This document shows, in pieces, positions 49,817 to 57,448 of a stretch of DNA of 64,000 nt. A program made the translations under genes and the position numbers. The stretch comes from Streptomyces xanthii (GTDB taxonomy: Bacteria > Actinomycetota > Actinomycetes > Streptomycetales > Streptomycetaceae). Numbering within the stretch: the stretch's first letter is position 1; each line of letters opens with the position of its first letter. The stretch is from contig NZ_CP061281.1 in the NCBI RefSeq assembly GCF_014621695.1, positions 6,882,001 through 6,946,000 on the forward strand, written 5' to 3'. Under the pieces are notes generated by a model. The model saw nothing but the letters and a program-made list of their open reading frames with translations, was not told the DNA's origin and did no database searches.

Positions 49817-51472
49817 TTGACCACCGGCACACACGTCGAGGCGTACCTGACCGACCTGCGGGCACGGCAGGCGAAGTCCCGCGCGGGCCGCCAGCCCGCC
49901 CGCACCGTCCATCCCGCGGGCGAACTCACCGTCCCCGCCCACATAGCCCGCTGGGCCGCGCTCCACCCCGATCGCCCCGCCCTGGTCACCGACGACGGCA
50001 CGCTCGACTACCGCGCGCTCGACGACCTCTGCGCCCGCGTGGCCGGCCGGCTGCACGACGAGGGCGTACGGCCCGGCGACCGCGTCGGCGTCTTCCTGCC
50101 CAACGGCGCGCGCTTCGTCGTCACCATGCTCGCCGTGCTGCGCCTCGGCGCCGTGCACGTGCCCGTCAACCCGATGTTCCGCGCGGCCGAACTGCGGCAC
50201 GAACTGACCGACGCCGCCCCCGAGGTCGTCGTCACCCACGACCCGCTGCTGCCCGTCCTCGACGAGGTGCGCGCCGACACCCCCGTCCGCACCGTCCTCG
50301 CCGACGCCGACTGGCCCGCCGCGACCGCGCACGACCGCCACGAGCCGATCGCCGACGACCTCGACGCGCTCGCCGCCCTCAACTACACCGGCGGCACCAC
50401 CGGCATGCCCAAGGGCTGTGAACACACCCAGCGGCACATGGTCTACACGGCCACCGCCATCGAGAACGGCCGCGCCGCGGACCCCGCCGCCCGCACCGAG
50501 CGCATCGTCTCGCTCTGCTACCTCCCCGTCTTCTGGATCGCCGGCGAGAACCTCGGCATCCTCGCCCCGCTCGTCTCCGGCGGCACCAGCGTGCTCCTGA
50601 CCCGCTGGAACGCGGGCGCCGTGCTGCGCGCCATCGGCGAGCACGGCGTCACCACGCTCGCCGGGACGGTCGAGAACTACCTCGAACTCCTCGACCGTTT
50701 CGAGCTGTCCCGCCACGACCTGTCCACGCTGACCGCGCCGCTCACCGTGTCCTTCATCCGCAAGCTCACCCCCGACATCCGGGCCCGCTGGAAGGCGGCC
50801 GTCGGCGAGCACAGCGTCCTGCGCGAGGCCTCGTACGGGATGACCGAGACGCACACCAGCGACACCAACACCCTCGGCTTCCAGGACGGCGACCACGACC
50901 TGGTCAGCGACCCCGTCTTCTGCGGACTGCCGGTGCCCGGCACCGACTTCATGGTCGTCGACTTCGTCACCGGCGACCCGCTGCCCCTCGGCGAGCGCGG
51001 CGAGATCGTCGTCCGCGGCCCCTCCGTCCTCACCCGCTACTGGCGCGCGCCCGCCGCCACCGCGAGCGCCCTGCGCGACGGCTGGCTGCACACCGGCGAC
51101 ATCGGCGCCCTCGACGAGGACGGCTGCCTGCACTACCTGGGCCGCAACAAGGACATGATCAAGGTCAAGGGCATGAGCGTCTTCCCGACCGAGGTCGAGA
51201 CGCTGCTCGGACAGCACCCCGAGGTGCTCGCCGCCGCGGTCGTCGCCGTGCCCGACCCCGACAGCGGCGAGCGCCCGCACGCCTTCGTACGGGTCGCCGA
51301 GGGCTCCGCGCTGACCGGCGAGGCCCTGCGCGCGTGGGCCGCCACGACCATGGCCGGCTACAAGATCCCGCAAGTCGTCGAGGTCGTCCCCGAACTGCCG
51401 CTCACCCCGACCGGGAAGATCAGGAAGACGGAGCTGACCGCTCGAGCCACTCGCACGCGGCCCGCGCCGTGA
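49817..51472 (+). CDS. AMP-forming acyl-CoA synthetase
   Basis: A 551-residue ANL-superfamily ligase that makes an acyl-AMP and then an acyl-CoA. Motifs are the P-loop NYTGGTTGMPKGCEH (near residue 193), YGMTETH, GWLHTGDIGALDEDGCLHYLG, the hinge GRNKDMIKVKGMSVFPTEVE, and the catalytic Lys in LTPTGKIRKTEL. The start is a TTG at 49817 with AGGGAGC upstream. With the divergent single-chain carboxylase it suggests activation of a carboxylic acid followed by carboxylation of its CoA ester. Its 3' end overlaps the convergent HAD gene by 53 bp. Confidence 0.92.
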   Translation: MTTGTHVEAYLTDLRARQAKSRAGRQPARTVHPAGELTVPAHIARWAALHPDRPALVTDDGTLDYRALDDLCARVAGRLHDEGVRPGDRVGVFLPNGARFVVTMLAVLRLGAVHVPVNPMFRAAELRHELTDAAPEVVVTHDPLLPVLDEVRADTPVRTVLADADWPAATAHDRHEPIADDLDALAALNYTGGTTGMPKGCEHTQRHMVYTATAIENGRAADPAARTERIVSLCYLPVFWIAGENLGILAPLVSGGTSVLLTRWNAGAVLRAIGEHGVTTLAGTVENYLELLDRFELSRHDLSTLTAPLTVSFIRKLTPDIRARWKAAVGEHSVLREASYGMTETHTSDTNTLGFQDGDHDLVSDPVFCGLPVPGTDFMVVDFVTGDPLPLGERGEIVVRGPSVLTRYWRAPAATASALRDGWLHTGDIGALDEDGCLHYLGRNKDMIKVKGMSVFPTEVETLLGQHPEVLAAAVVAVPDPDSGERPHAFVRVAEGSALTGEALRAWAATTMAGYKIPQVVEVVPELPLTPTGKIRKTELTARATRTRPAP

Positions 51473-52133
51473 ACTCCTCCTGACCGCCCTTGAAGAGCAG
51501 GTCCACGGTGGTGAACGCGGGGTCGCCGGCCTGCGCGGCGACGTACGGTACGGCGATGCAGCGCATGCCCGCCGCGTGCGCCGCCGCGGCCCCCGGTGCC
51601 GCGTCCTCCAGGACCACGCAGTGCCGCGGCGCCACCCCGAGCCGGCGGGCCGCCTCCAGGAACACGTCGGGGGCCGGCTTGCCGTGCTCGACCTCGTCCG
51701 CCGAGACGTACCGCGACAGCTGCCCGGTCAGCCCCGTCCCCGCGAGGATCGCCTCGATGGCCTCCGGGGACGAACCCGAGGCGACGATCATCGGGACGCC
51801 CTCCGCGTGCAGGTGCTCCAGGAACAGCCGCATCTGCGGGAACACGTGCGTCTCGGCGCGGGCCAGCTCCAGATAGCGGGCGTTCATGTCGTCGAGCAGC
51901 TCGTCCGCGGGCGCCGCGATGCCGTACCGGCGCTTCCAGATCCCGATGGTCTCCAGCGTGGAGATGCCGACGTACTTCTCGTGGTCGGCCCACGTGAAGT
52001 CCGTGACGCCGTACCGGGCGAGCGTGCCGAGCGCCGCCCGGAAGTAGTTGGGCTCGCTGTCCACGAGGGTGCCGTCCAGATCGAAGACGACGGCCGTCGT
52101 GCCGAGCCGGTACGCGGGCAGATGGTCGCTCAT
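51420..52133 (-). CDS. HAD-superfamily phosphatase (beta-phosphoglucomutase-like)
   Basis: A 237-residue HAD hydrolase. Motif I is VVFDLDGTLVDSE (nucleophile Asp near residue 18, acid two later). A helical cap follows, with motif II VASGSSPEAI, motif III Lys in EHGKPAPDVF and motif IV VLEDAAPGAAAA. The cap and DLDGTLVDSEP form are those of phosphoglycolate-phosphatase/beta-phosphoglucomutase relatives. The ATG at 52133 is preferred over one 12 bases upstream. Its last 53 bp are antisense to the acyl-CoA synthetase end. Confidence 0.9.
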   Translation of the reverse strand: MSDHLPAYRLGTTAVVFDLDGTLVDSEPNYFRAALGTLARYGVTDFTWADHEKYVGISTLETIGIWKRRYGIAAPADELLDDMNARYLELARAETHVFPQMRLFLEHLHAEGVPMIVASGSSPEAIEAILAGTGLTGQLSRYVSADEVEHGKPAPDVFLEAARRLGVAPRHCVVLEDAAPGAAAAHAAGMRCIAVPYVAAQAGDPAFTTVDLLFKGGQEEFTARAACEWLERSAPSS

Positions 52134-52165
52134 GCCTTCCAGCATGCAGGAACCGGCGGCCCGGA

Positions 52166-52648
52166 TCACCTGCGCTCGGCTGCCGCGCGCCCGATCGCCT
52201 CGACCAGCGGCAGCACCCGGTGCGGGACCCGCTCGCGCAGCGCCACCTCGGTGCGGGTGCGGACGACCCCGGGCAGCCGGTTGAGCTGCTGCACGATGTC
52301 CTCCAGGTGCCCCGCGTCGCGCGCCGCGACCCGGGCGAGGAGGTCGCCGCCGCCGGTGATCGAGTACGCCTCGATGATCTCCGGAACGCCCGCCAGGTCG
52401 TCGCCCACGTCGGCGAGGTGCCCCTGGGTGACCTCGATGTGCACGAAGGCCAGCACCGGGTGCCCGAGCGCGGCGGGGGAGAGGGTGGGCGCCGTGCCGG
52501 TGATCACGCCGTCCCGCTCCAGACGGTCCAGCCGGGCCTGGAGCGTGCCCCGGGCGACCCCGAGGATCCGCGCGTACTCGCGCACACTCGTACGCGGCTG
52601 CTCCAGGAGCAGCCGCAGAATCCGGGTGTCGAGCTGATCCACGGCCAT
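52166..52648 (-). CDS. Lrp/AsnC family transcriptional regulator
   Basis: A 160-residue Lrp protein of normal length. The N-terminal HTH is QLDTRILRLLLEQPRTSVREYARILGVARGTLQARLDRLERDGVI (in parts, residues 5-49). The RAM effector domain (HPVLAFVHIEVTQGHLADVGDDL, YSITGGGDLLARVAARD) binds an amino acid or related ligand. The start is ATG at 52648. An inverted repeat lies 33 bp upstream. It is between malR and the HAD gene on the same strand. Confidence 0.93.
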   Translation of the reverse strand: MAVDQLDTRILRLLLEQPRTSVREYARILGVARGTLQARLDRLERDGVITGTAPTLSPAALGHPVLAFVHIEVTQGHLADVGDDLAGVPEIIEAYSITGGGDLLARVAARDAGHLEDIVQQLNRLPGVVRTRTEVALRERVPHRVLPLVEAIGRAAAERR

Positions 52649-52680
52649 CGGCGGCGTGCTCCCTACGGCATGGCGACAGG

Positions 52681-52711
52681 TGGTACGAGTCAGGCGCCAC
52701 CGACTGTACCA
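52681..52711. promoter_or_regulatory. TGGTAC-N19-GTACCA inverted repeat upstream of the Lrp gene
   Basis: The arms are at 52681-52686 and 52706-52711, in the 98-bp gap between malR and the Lrp gene, 33 to 63 bp before the Lrp start. The spacing suggests sites on one DNA face, as for autoregulating Lrp proteins. Confidence 0.4.
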
Positions 52712-52746
52712 ATGGCCCGACACGCCCGCCCGGCCCGACAACCCCT

Positions 52747-53832
52747 TCAGGACCGACCGGTCACCCCAGGTCCCGATGCCGTCGAGCCGCGCACCACCAG
52801 TTCCGGCATGAAGACGAACTCGGTGTGCGGGGTGGGCGTTCCGCCGATCTCCTCCAGGACCGCGCGGACCGCCGCCTGGCCCATGGCCTGCACCGGCTTG
52901 CGCACCGTCGTCAGGGGCGGGTCGGTGAACGCGATCAGCGGGGAGTCGTCGAAGCCGACCACCGACACGTCGTCCGGGACCTCCAGGCCCCGCCGGCGCG
53001 CCTCGCGGATCGCGCCGAGGGCCATCATGTCGCTCGCGCACACGATCGCCGTGCAGCCGCGGTCGAGCAGGTCGGAGGCCGCGGCCTGGCCGCCCTCCAG
53101 CGTGTAGAGGGAGTGCTGGACGAGCTCGCGTTCGATGTCCTCGGGCGCGAGAGAGAAACGGTCCTGCATCGCGCGCACGAAGCCCTCGATCTTGCGCTGC
53201 ACCGGCACGAACCGCTTCGGACCGAGCGCGAGCCCGATCCGGCTGTGTCCGAGCGCCGCGAGATGCGTGACGGCGAGCTGCATCGCGGCCCGGTCGTCCG
53301 GCGAGATGAACGGCGCCTGCACCTTGGGCGAGAAGCCGTCCACGAGGACGAACGGGACGCCCTGGGCCCGCAGTTGCTCGTAGCGCTGGGTGTCCGCCGT
53401 GGTGTCGGCGTGCAGTCCGGAGACGTAGATGATGCCGGTGACCCCGCGGTCGACGAGCATCTCGGTCAGCTCGTCCTCGGTGGAGCCGCCGGGAGTCTGC
53501 GTGGCCAGCACCGGCGTGTAGCCCTGGCGGGTCAGCGCCTGGCCGATGACCTGCGCGAGCGCCGGGAAGATCGGGTTCTCCAGCTCGGGCGTGATCAGGC
53601 CGACCAGGCCCTCGCTGCGGCGGCGCAGCCGGACCGGCCGCTCGTAGCCGAGCACGTCGAGGGCGGCGAGCACGGACTGCCGGGTGGCGGAGGCGACGCC
53701 GGGCTTCCCGTTCAGCACGCGGCTGACCGTCGCCTCGCTGACACCGGCCTGCGCCGCGATGTCGGCCAGGCGGGCGGTCGCGGGCGGGGACGGCACGGGC
53801 CGGCGGCCGGCCTGTGCGGGCAGCTGCGTCAT
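52747..53832 (-). CDS. malR: LacI family maltose repressor MalR (Reg1)
   Basis: A 361-residue LacI repressor. The HTH is ARLADIAAQAGVSEATVSRVLNGKPGVASATR (in parts, near residues 20-50) with a standard sugar-sensing core (VVGFDDSPLIAFTDPPLTTVRKP). It is divergent from malEFG-aglA and beside amylase genes, the arrangement of Streptomyces malR/reg1, whose product represses maltose and amylase genes. CTTGCAG boxes, the known type of site, lie in its upstream region and again before the amylase. The ATG has GAGGAG 5 bases upstream. Maltose or maltodextrin should be the inducer. Confidence 0.92.
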   Translation of the reverse strand: MTQLPAQAGRRPVPSPPATARLADIAAQAGVSEATVSRVLNGKPGVASATRQSVLAALDVLGYERPVRLRRRSEGLVGLITPELENPIFPALAQVIGQALTRQGYTPVLATQTPGGSTEDELTEMLVDRGVTGIIYVSGLHADTTADTQRYEQLRAQGVPFVLVDGFSPKVQAPFISPDDRAAMQLAVTHLAALGHSRIGLALGPKRFVPVQRKIEGFVRAMQDRFSLAPEDIERELVQHSLYTLEGGQAAASDLLDRGCTAIVCASDMMALGAIREARRRGLEVPDDVSVVGFDDSPLIAFTDPPLTTVRKPVQAMGQAAVRAVLEEIGGTPTPHTEFVFMPELVVRGSTASGPGVTGRS

Positions 53833-53891
53833 CGCACTCCTCGTAGAGCAACAGGACAAGACCTCAGATGATCCCTGTGTGACGGCCCCGT

Positions 53892-53988
53892 GGCAAGACC
53901 TTGCAGAGCCTTGCAGCCGGGCAAGAGAGAGCAAAAACGGGCAAATCGCATAACGCTTGCAGCTCGGGCTGCAAAATTTTTCAGCAAG
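53892..53988. promoter_or_regulatory. MalR operator cluster between malR and malE
   Basis: CTTGCAG occurs at 53900-53906, 53910-53916 and 53956-53962. Inverted copies or near-copies include CTGCAA at 53969-53974 and CAGCAAG at 53982-53988. GCAAG at 53893 and around 53921 are half-sites. Direct CTTGCAG repeats are the described MalR/Reg1 target in Streptomyces amylase promoters. Confidence 0.8.
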
Positions 53989-54091
53989 GTCTTTCGTACG
54001 GCTTACCGCGCTGTTACGTTCACGTCGCCCGGCGGCCGCAGCGGCCCAGTCGGCAGAGCCAAACACGGGCTTTCACCCTCTAGGAGATCTC

Positions 54092-55366
54092 ATGCGGCGT
54101 GGCATAGCGGCCACCGCGGTGGTGGCGTCCCTCGCACTCGCGGCGACGGCCTGCGGCGGAAGTGACGAGGACGGCGGCAAGGCGTCGGGCCCGGTCACCA
54201 TCACCTGGTGGGACACCTCGAACGCGACGAACGAGGCCCCCACGTACAAGGCCCTGGCCAAGGAGTTCGAGAAGGCGAACCCCGGCATCAAGGTCAAGTA
54301 CACCAACGTGCCCTTCGACCAGGCGCAGAACAAGTTCGACACCGCCGCCGGCGCGAGCGGCGCCCCGGACGTGCTGCGCGCCGAGGTCGGCTGGACGCCC
54401 GCGTTCGCGAAGAAGAGCTACCTGCTGCCGCTCGACGGCACCGAGGCCCTCGCCGACCAGGACAAGTTCCAGCCGAGCCTGATCAAGCAGGCCCAGTTCG
54501 ACGGCAAGACCTACGGCGTGCCGCTGGTCACCGACACCCTGGCCCTCGTCTACAACAAGGCGCTCTTCAAGAAGGCGGGCATCAACGAGGCGCCCACCAC
54601 CTGGGAGGAGCTGAAGGCCGACGCGGCCAAGGTCAAGGACAAGACCGGCGTCGACGGCTACTGGGCCTCCACCGCGGGCTACTACGCCCAGCCGTTCCTC
54701 TTCGGCGAGGGCACCGACACCGTCGACGCCCAGGGCAAGAAGATCACCATCTCCTCCGCCGCCGCCAAGAAGGGCCTGACCACCTGGAAGGGCATGTTCG
54801 ACGGCAAGGGCCTGCACAAGGCCGATGCCACCGCGGACGCCTACGCCCACATCCAGGACGCGTTCGTCAGCGGCAAGGTCGCCGCGATCATCCAGGGCCC
54901 CTGGGAGATCACGAACTTCTACAAGGGCTCGGCGTTCAAGGACAAGGCGAACCTCGGCATCGCCACCGTCCCGGCCGGCTCCAGCGGCAAGGCCGGCGCC
55001 CCGACCGGCGGACACAACCTGTCCGTCTACGCGGGCTCCGACAAGGCCCACCAGGCGGCGTCGCTCAAGTTCGTCAAGTGGATGACCTCCGCGAAGGCGC
55101 AGGAGCAGATCGCCCTGAAGAACTCGACGCTGCCCACCCGCGAGGACGCGTACACCGCGAAGGTCACCGCCGACCCGGGCATCGCCGGCTACCAGAAGGT
55201 GCTCCCCGCCGCCCAGCCGCGCCCCGAGCTGCCCGAGTACAGCTCGCTGTGGACGCCGATGGACCAGGAGCTCCCGAAGGTCGCGACCGGCAAGGAGTCC
55301 CTCGACAAGGGTCTCGGCAACCTCGAGACGGCCTTCACCAAGCTGGTCCCCGGCTTCACCAAGTGA
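54092..55366 (+). CDS. malE: Maltose/maltodextrin ABC transporter binding lipoprotein
   Basis: A 424-residue family 1 solute-binding lipoprotein. The lipobox is LAATAC with lipidated Cys21. The mature domain has TITWWDTSNATNEAPTYKALAKEFEKANPGIKVKY (in parts), GVPLVTDTLALVYNKALF and IIQGPWEITNFYKG. It captures maltose and maltodextrins for MalFG. There is no ATPase gene here; in Streptomyces the shared MsiK ATPase, encoded elsewhere, energises such importers. TAGGAG precedes the ATG. A strong hairpin separates it from malF. Confidence 0.93.
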   Translation: MRRGIAATAVVASLALAATACGGSDEDGGKASGPVTITWWDTSNATNEAPTYKALAKEFEKANPGIKVKYTNVPFDQAQNKFDTAAGASGAPDVLRAEVGWTPAFAKKSYLLPLDGTEALADQDKFQPSLIKQAQFDGKTYGVPLVTDTLALVYNKALFKKAGINEAPTTWEELKADAAKVKDKTGVDGYWASTAGYYAQPFLFGEGTDTVDAQGKKITISSAAAKKGLTTWKGMFDGKGLHKADATADAYAHIQDAFVSGKVAAIIQGPWEITNFYKGSAFKDKANLGIATVPAGSSGKAGAPTGGHNLSVYAGSDKAHQAASLKFVKWMTSAKAQEQIALKNSTLPTREDAYTAKVTADPGIAGYQKVLPAAQPRPELPEYSSLWTPMDQELPKVATGKESLDKGLGNLETAFTKLVPGFTK

Positions 55367-55391
55367 CCCCGGCGGTCCCGTAGCGCAAGCG

Positions 55392-55429
55392 GCCGGTTCG
55401 CGCCCCGAAGGGGGAGGGCGCGAACCGGC
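55392..55429 (+). terminator. Perfect 14-bp hairpin between malE and malF
   Basis: GCCGGTTCGCGCCC (55392-55405) pairs fully with GGGCGCGAACCGGC (55416-55429) around a 10-base loop. It has no U-run. Intercistronic structures after malE usually stabilise the binding-protein mRNA and lower permease expression, so partial termination or 3'-end protection is likely. Confidence 0.75.
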
Positions 55430-55464
55430 GTCGAACCGCCCCGCCCCATGCAGAAGGTGCCCGC

Positions 55465-56457
55465 ATGACCCTCGCCGTCGAACGACCGGCCACCAAGAGC
55501 CGCCCGCCGCGCCCCGGACCGATCCGGCGCCTCAAGGACTCGTACCGCAAGTACTGGTACGCGTACGCGATGATCGCCCCGGTCGTCGTCGTGCTCGGCG
55601 TCCTCGTCGGCTACCCGCTCGCACGGGGCTTCTACCTGACGCTCACCGACGCCAACAGCCTGAACTCGGCGCGCACGATCGGCGTCAACCACATCGACGC
55701 CACCTACCAGTTCATCGGCCTCGACAACTACGCCGACATCCTGTGGGGCCCCGCCTCCTACGACCGCTTCTGGTCCCACTTCATCTGGACCGTCGTCTGG
55801 ACGGCCGTCTGTGTCGCCCTGCACTACGTCATCGGCCTCGGCCTCGCGCTGCTGCTCAACGAGAAGATGCGCGGCCGCACCCTCTACCGGCTGCTGCTCA
55901 TCCTGCCCTGGGCGGTGCCCACCTTCGTCACCGTCTTCGCGTGGCGGATCATGCTCGCCGACTCCGGGATCATCAACTCCACCCTCGGCTCGCTGCACCT
56001 GCCGCAGCCGCAGTGGCTGGAGGACCCCACGTTCCAGCGGATCGCCGCGATCCTCGTCAACACCTGGTGCGGCGTCCCGTTCATGATGATCTCGCTGCTC
56101 GGCGGACTCCAGTCCATCGACTCCTCGCTCTACGAGGCCGCCGAGATGGACGGCGCGAACGCCTGGCAGCGCTTCCGGCACATCACCCTGCCGGGCCTCA
56201 GGTCGGTCAGCTCCACCGTCGTGCTCCTCGGCGTGATCTGGACCTTCAACCAGTTCGCCATCATCTTCCTGCTGTTCGGCAACACGGCGCCGGACGCCCA
56301 GATCCTCGTCACCTGGGCCTACCGGCTCGGCTTCGGCCAGCAGCCGCGCGACTTCGCCCAGTCCGCCGCCTACGGCGTGCTGCTGCTGTCGATCCTCACC
56401 GTCTTCACGACCTTCTACTACCGCTGGTTGAAGCGCAATGAGCAGCTCGCCGTCTGA
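55465..56457 (+). CDS. malF: Maltose ABC transporter permease
   Basis: A 330-residue permease with about six transmembrane helices. The first is WYAYAMIAPVVVVLGVLVGY near residues 31-52. The EAA loop contacting the ATPase is LYEAAEMDGANAWQRFRHITLPGL (in parts, near residue 225). It forms the channel with MalG. GC-rich N-terminal basic residues precede helix 1. The ATG lies 98 bp after malE, behind the hairpin. Confidence 0.93.
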   Translation: MTLAVERPATKSRPPRPGPIRRLKDSYRKYWYAYAMIAPVVVVLGVLVGYPLARGFYLTLTDANSLNSARTIGVNHIDATYQFIGLDNYADILWGPASYDRFWSHFIWTVVWTAVCVALHYVIGLGLALLLNEKMRGRTLYRLLLILPWAVPTFVTVFAWRIMLADSGIINSTLGSLHLPQPQWLEDPTFQRIAAILVNTWCGVPFMMISLLGGLQSIDSSLYEAAEMDGANAWQRFRHITLPGLRSVSSTVVLLGVIWTFNQFAIIFLLFGNTAPDAQILVTWAYRLGFGQQPRDFAQSAAYGVLLLSILTVFTTFYYRWLKRNEQLAV

Positions 56458-56476
56458 CGCCGCAGGAGCCACCACC

Positions 56477-57397
56477 ATGAGCACCACGACCGCACCGCAG
56501 ATCCCCGCGGCGCAGACCGCGACCGACGACGACCGCCCGGCCGGCAAGGAACCCAAGGTGCGCCGCCGGGGCGAGCGCGGCCCGCTGGGCAAGGCGGTCG
56601 CGCACGGCGTCCTCGGCATCGCGAGCCTCATCGCCCTGTTCCCGATCGTCTGGCTCGTCTACCTGTCCTTCGGCCCGGACAAGGACGACTACCTGCACCC
56701 CGGCGGCATCGCCGGCAAGGCGACACTCTCCAACTACTCGCAGGTGCTGCAGCACACCAACTTCTTCCAGTGGATGGAGTCGACGCTGATCATCGCGCTC
56801 GGCACCACCCTCGTCGGAGTCCTGTTCGCCGCGACGACCGGCTACGCGGTCTCCCGCATGCGCTTTCCCGGCTACCGGCCGCTGATGTGGGTCCTGCTGC
56901 TCACGCAGGCGTTCCCCATCGCCGTCCTCATCGTGCCGATGTACGAGATCTTCTCGGAGCTGGGCCTCATCGACACGTACCAGGGCGTGATCCTGGTCAA
57001 CTGCACCACGATCGTCCCCTACTGCACCTGGCTGATGAAGGGCTACTTCGACACCGTCCCGATCGAGATCGACGAGGCCGGCCGGATCGACGGACTGAGC
57101 CCCTTCGGCACCTTCTGGCGGCTCATCCTGCCGCTGGCCAAGCCGGGCATCGCCGTCGCCGCGTTCTACAGCTTCATCACGGCGTTCGCCGAGGTGCCCT
57201 TCGCGTCCACGTTCCTGCTCGACGACTCCAAGTACACCTTCGCGGTGGGCCTGCAGAGCTTCATCAGCGAGCACGACGCCCAGTGGAACCTGATGGCCGC
57301 CACCGCGGTGTTGATCGCCATCCCGGTCACCGCCTTCTTCTACCTTGTCCAGAAGCACCTGGTCACCGGCCTCACGGCAGGCGGCACCAAGGGCTGA
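56477..57397 (+). CDS. malG: Maltose ABC transporter permease
   Basis: A 306-residue permease. It has a hydrophilic head rich in Thr/Ala/Pro, the first helix near residues 45-65 (VLGIASLIALFPIVWLVYLS), and the EAA loop EIDEAGRIDGLSPFGTFWRLILP. An ATG at 56438 would overlap the malF end and add 13 residues, but AGGAG at 56464-56468 serves the ATG at 56477. It closes the transporter set before the glucosidase gene. Confidence 0.92.
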   Translation: MSTTTAPQIPAAQTATDDDRPAGKEPKVRRRGERGPLGKAVAHGVLGIASLIALFPIVWLVYLSFGPDKDDYLHPGGIAGKATLSNYSQVLQHTNFFQWMESTLIIALGTTLVGVLFAATTGYAVSRMRFPGYRPLMWVLLLTQAFPIAVLIVPMYEIFSELGLIDTYQGVILVNCTTIVPYCTWLMKGYFDTVPIEIDEAGRIDGLSPFGTFWRLILPLAKPGIAVAAFYSFITAFAEVPFASTFLLDDSKYTFAVGLQSFISEHDAQWNLMAATAVLIAIPVTAFFYLVQKHLVTGLTAGGTKG

Positions 57398-57448
57398 ACC
57401 CCCACCCACGACCGACCAGTTGCCAGCTCCTTACGCAGCAAGGACACC

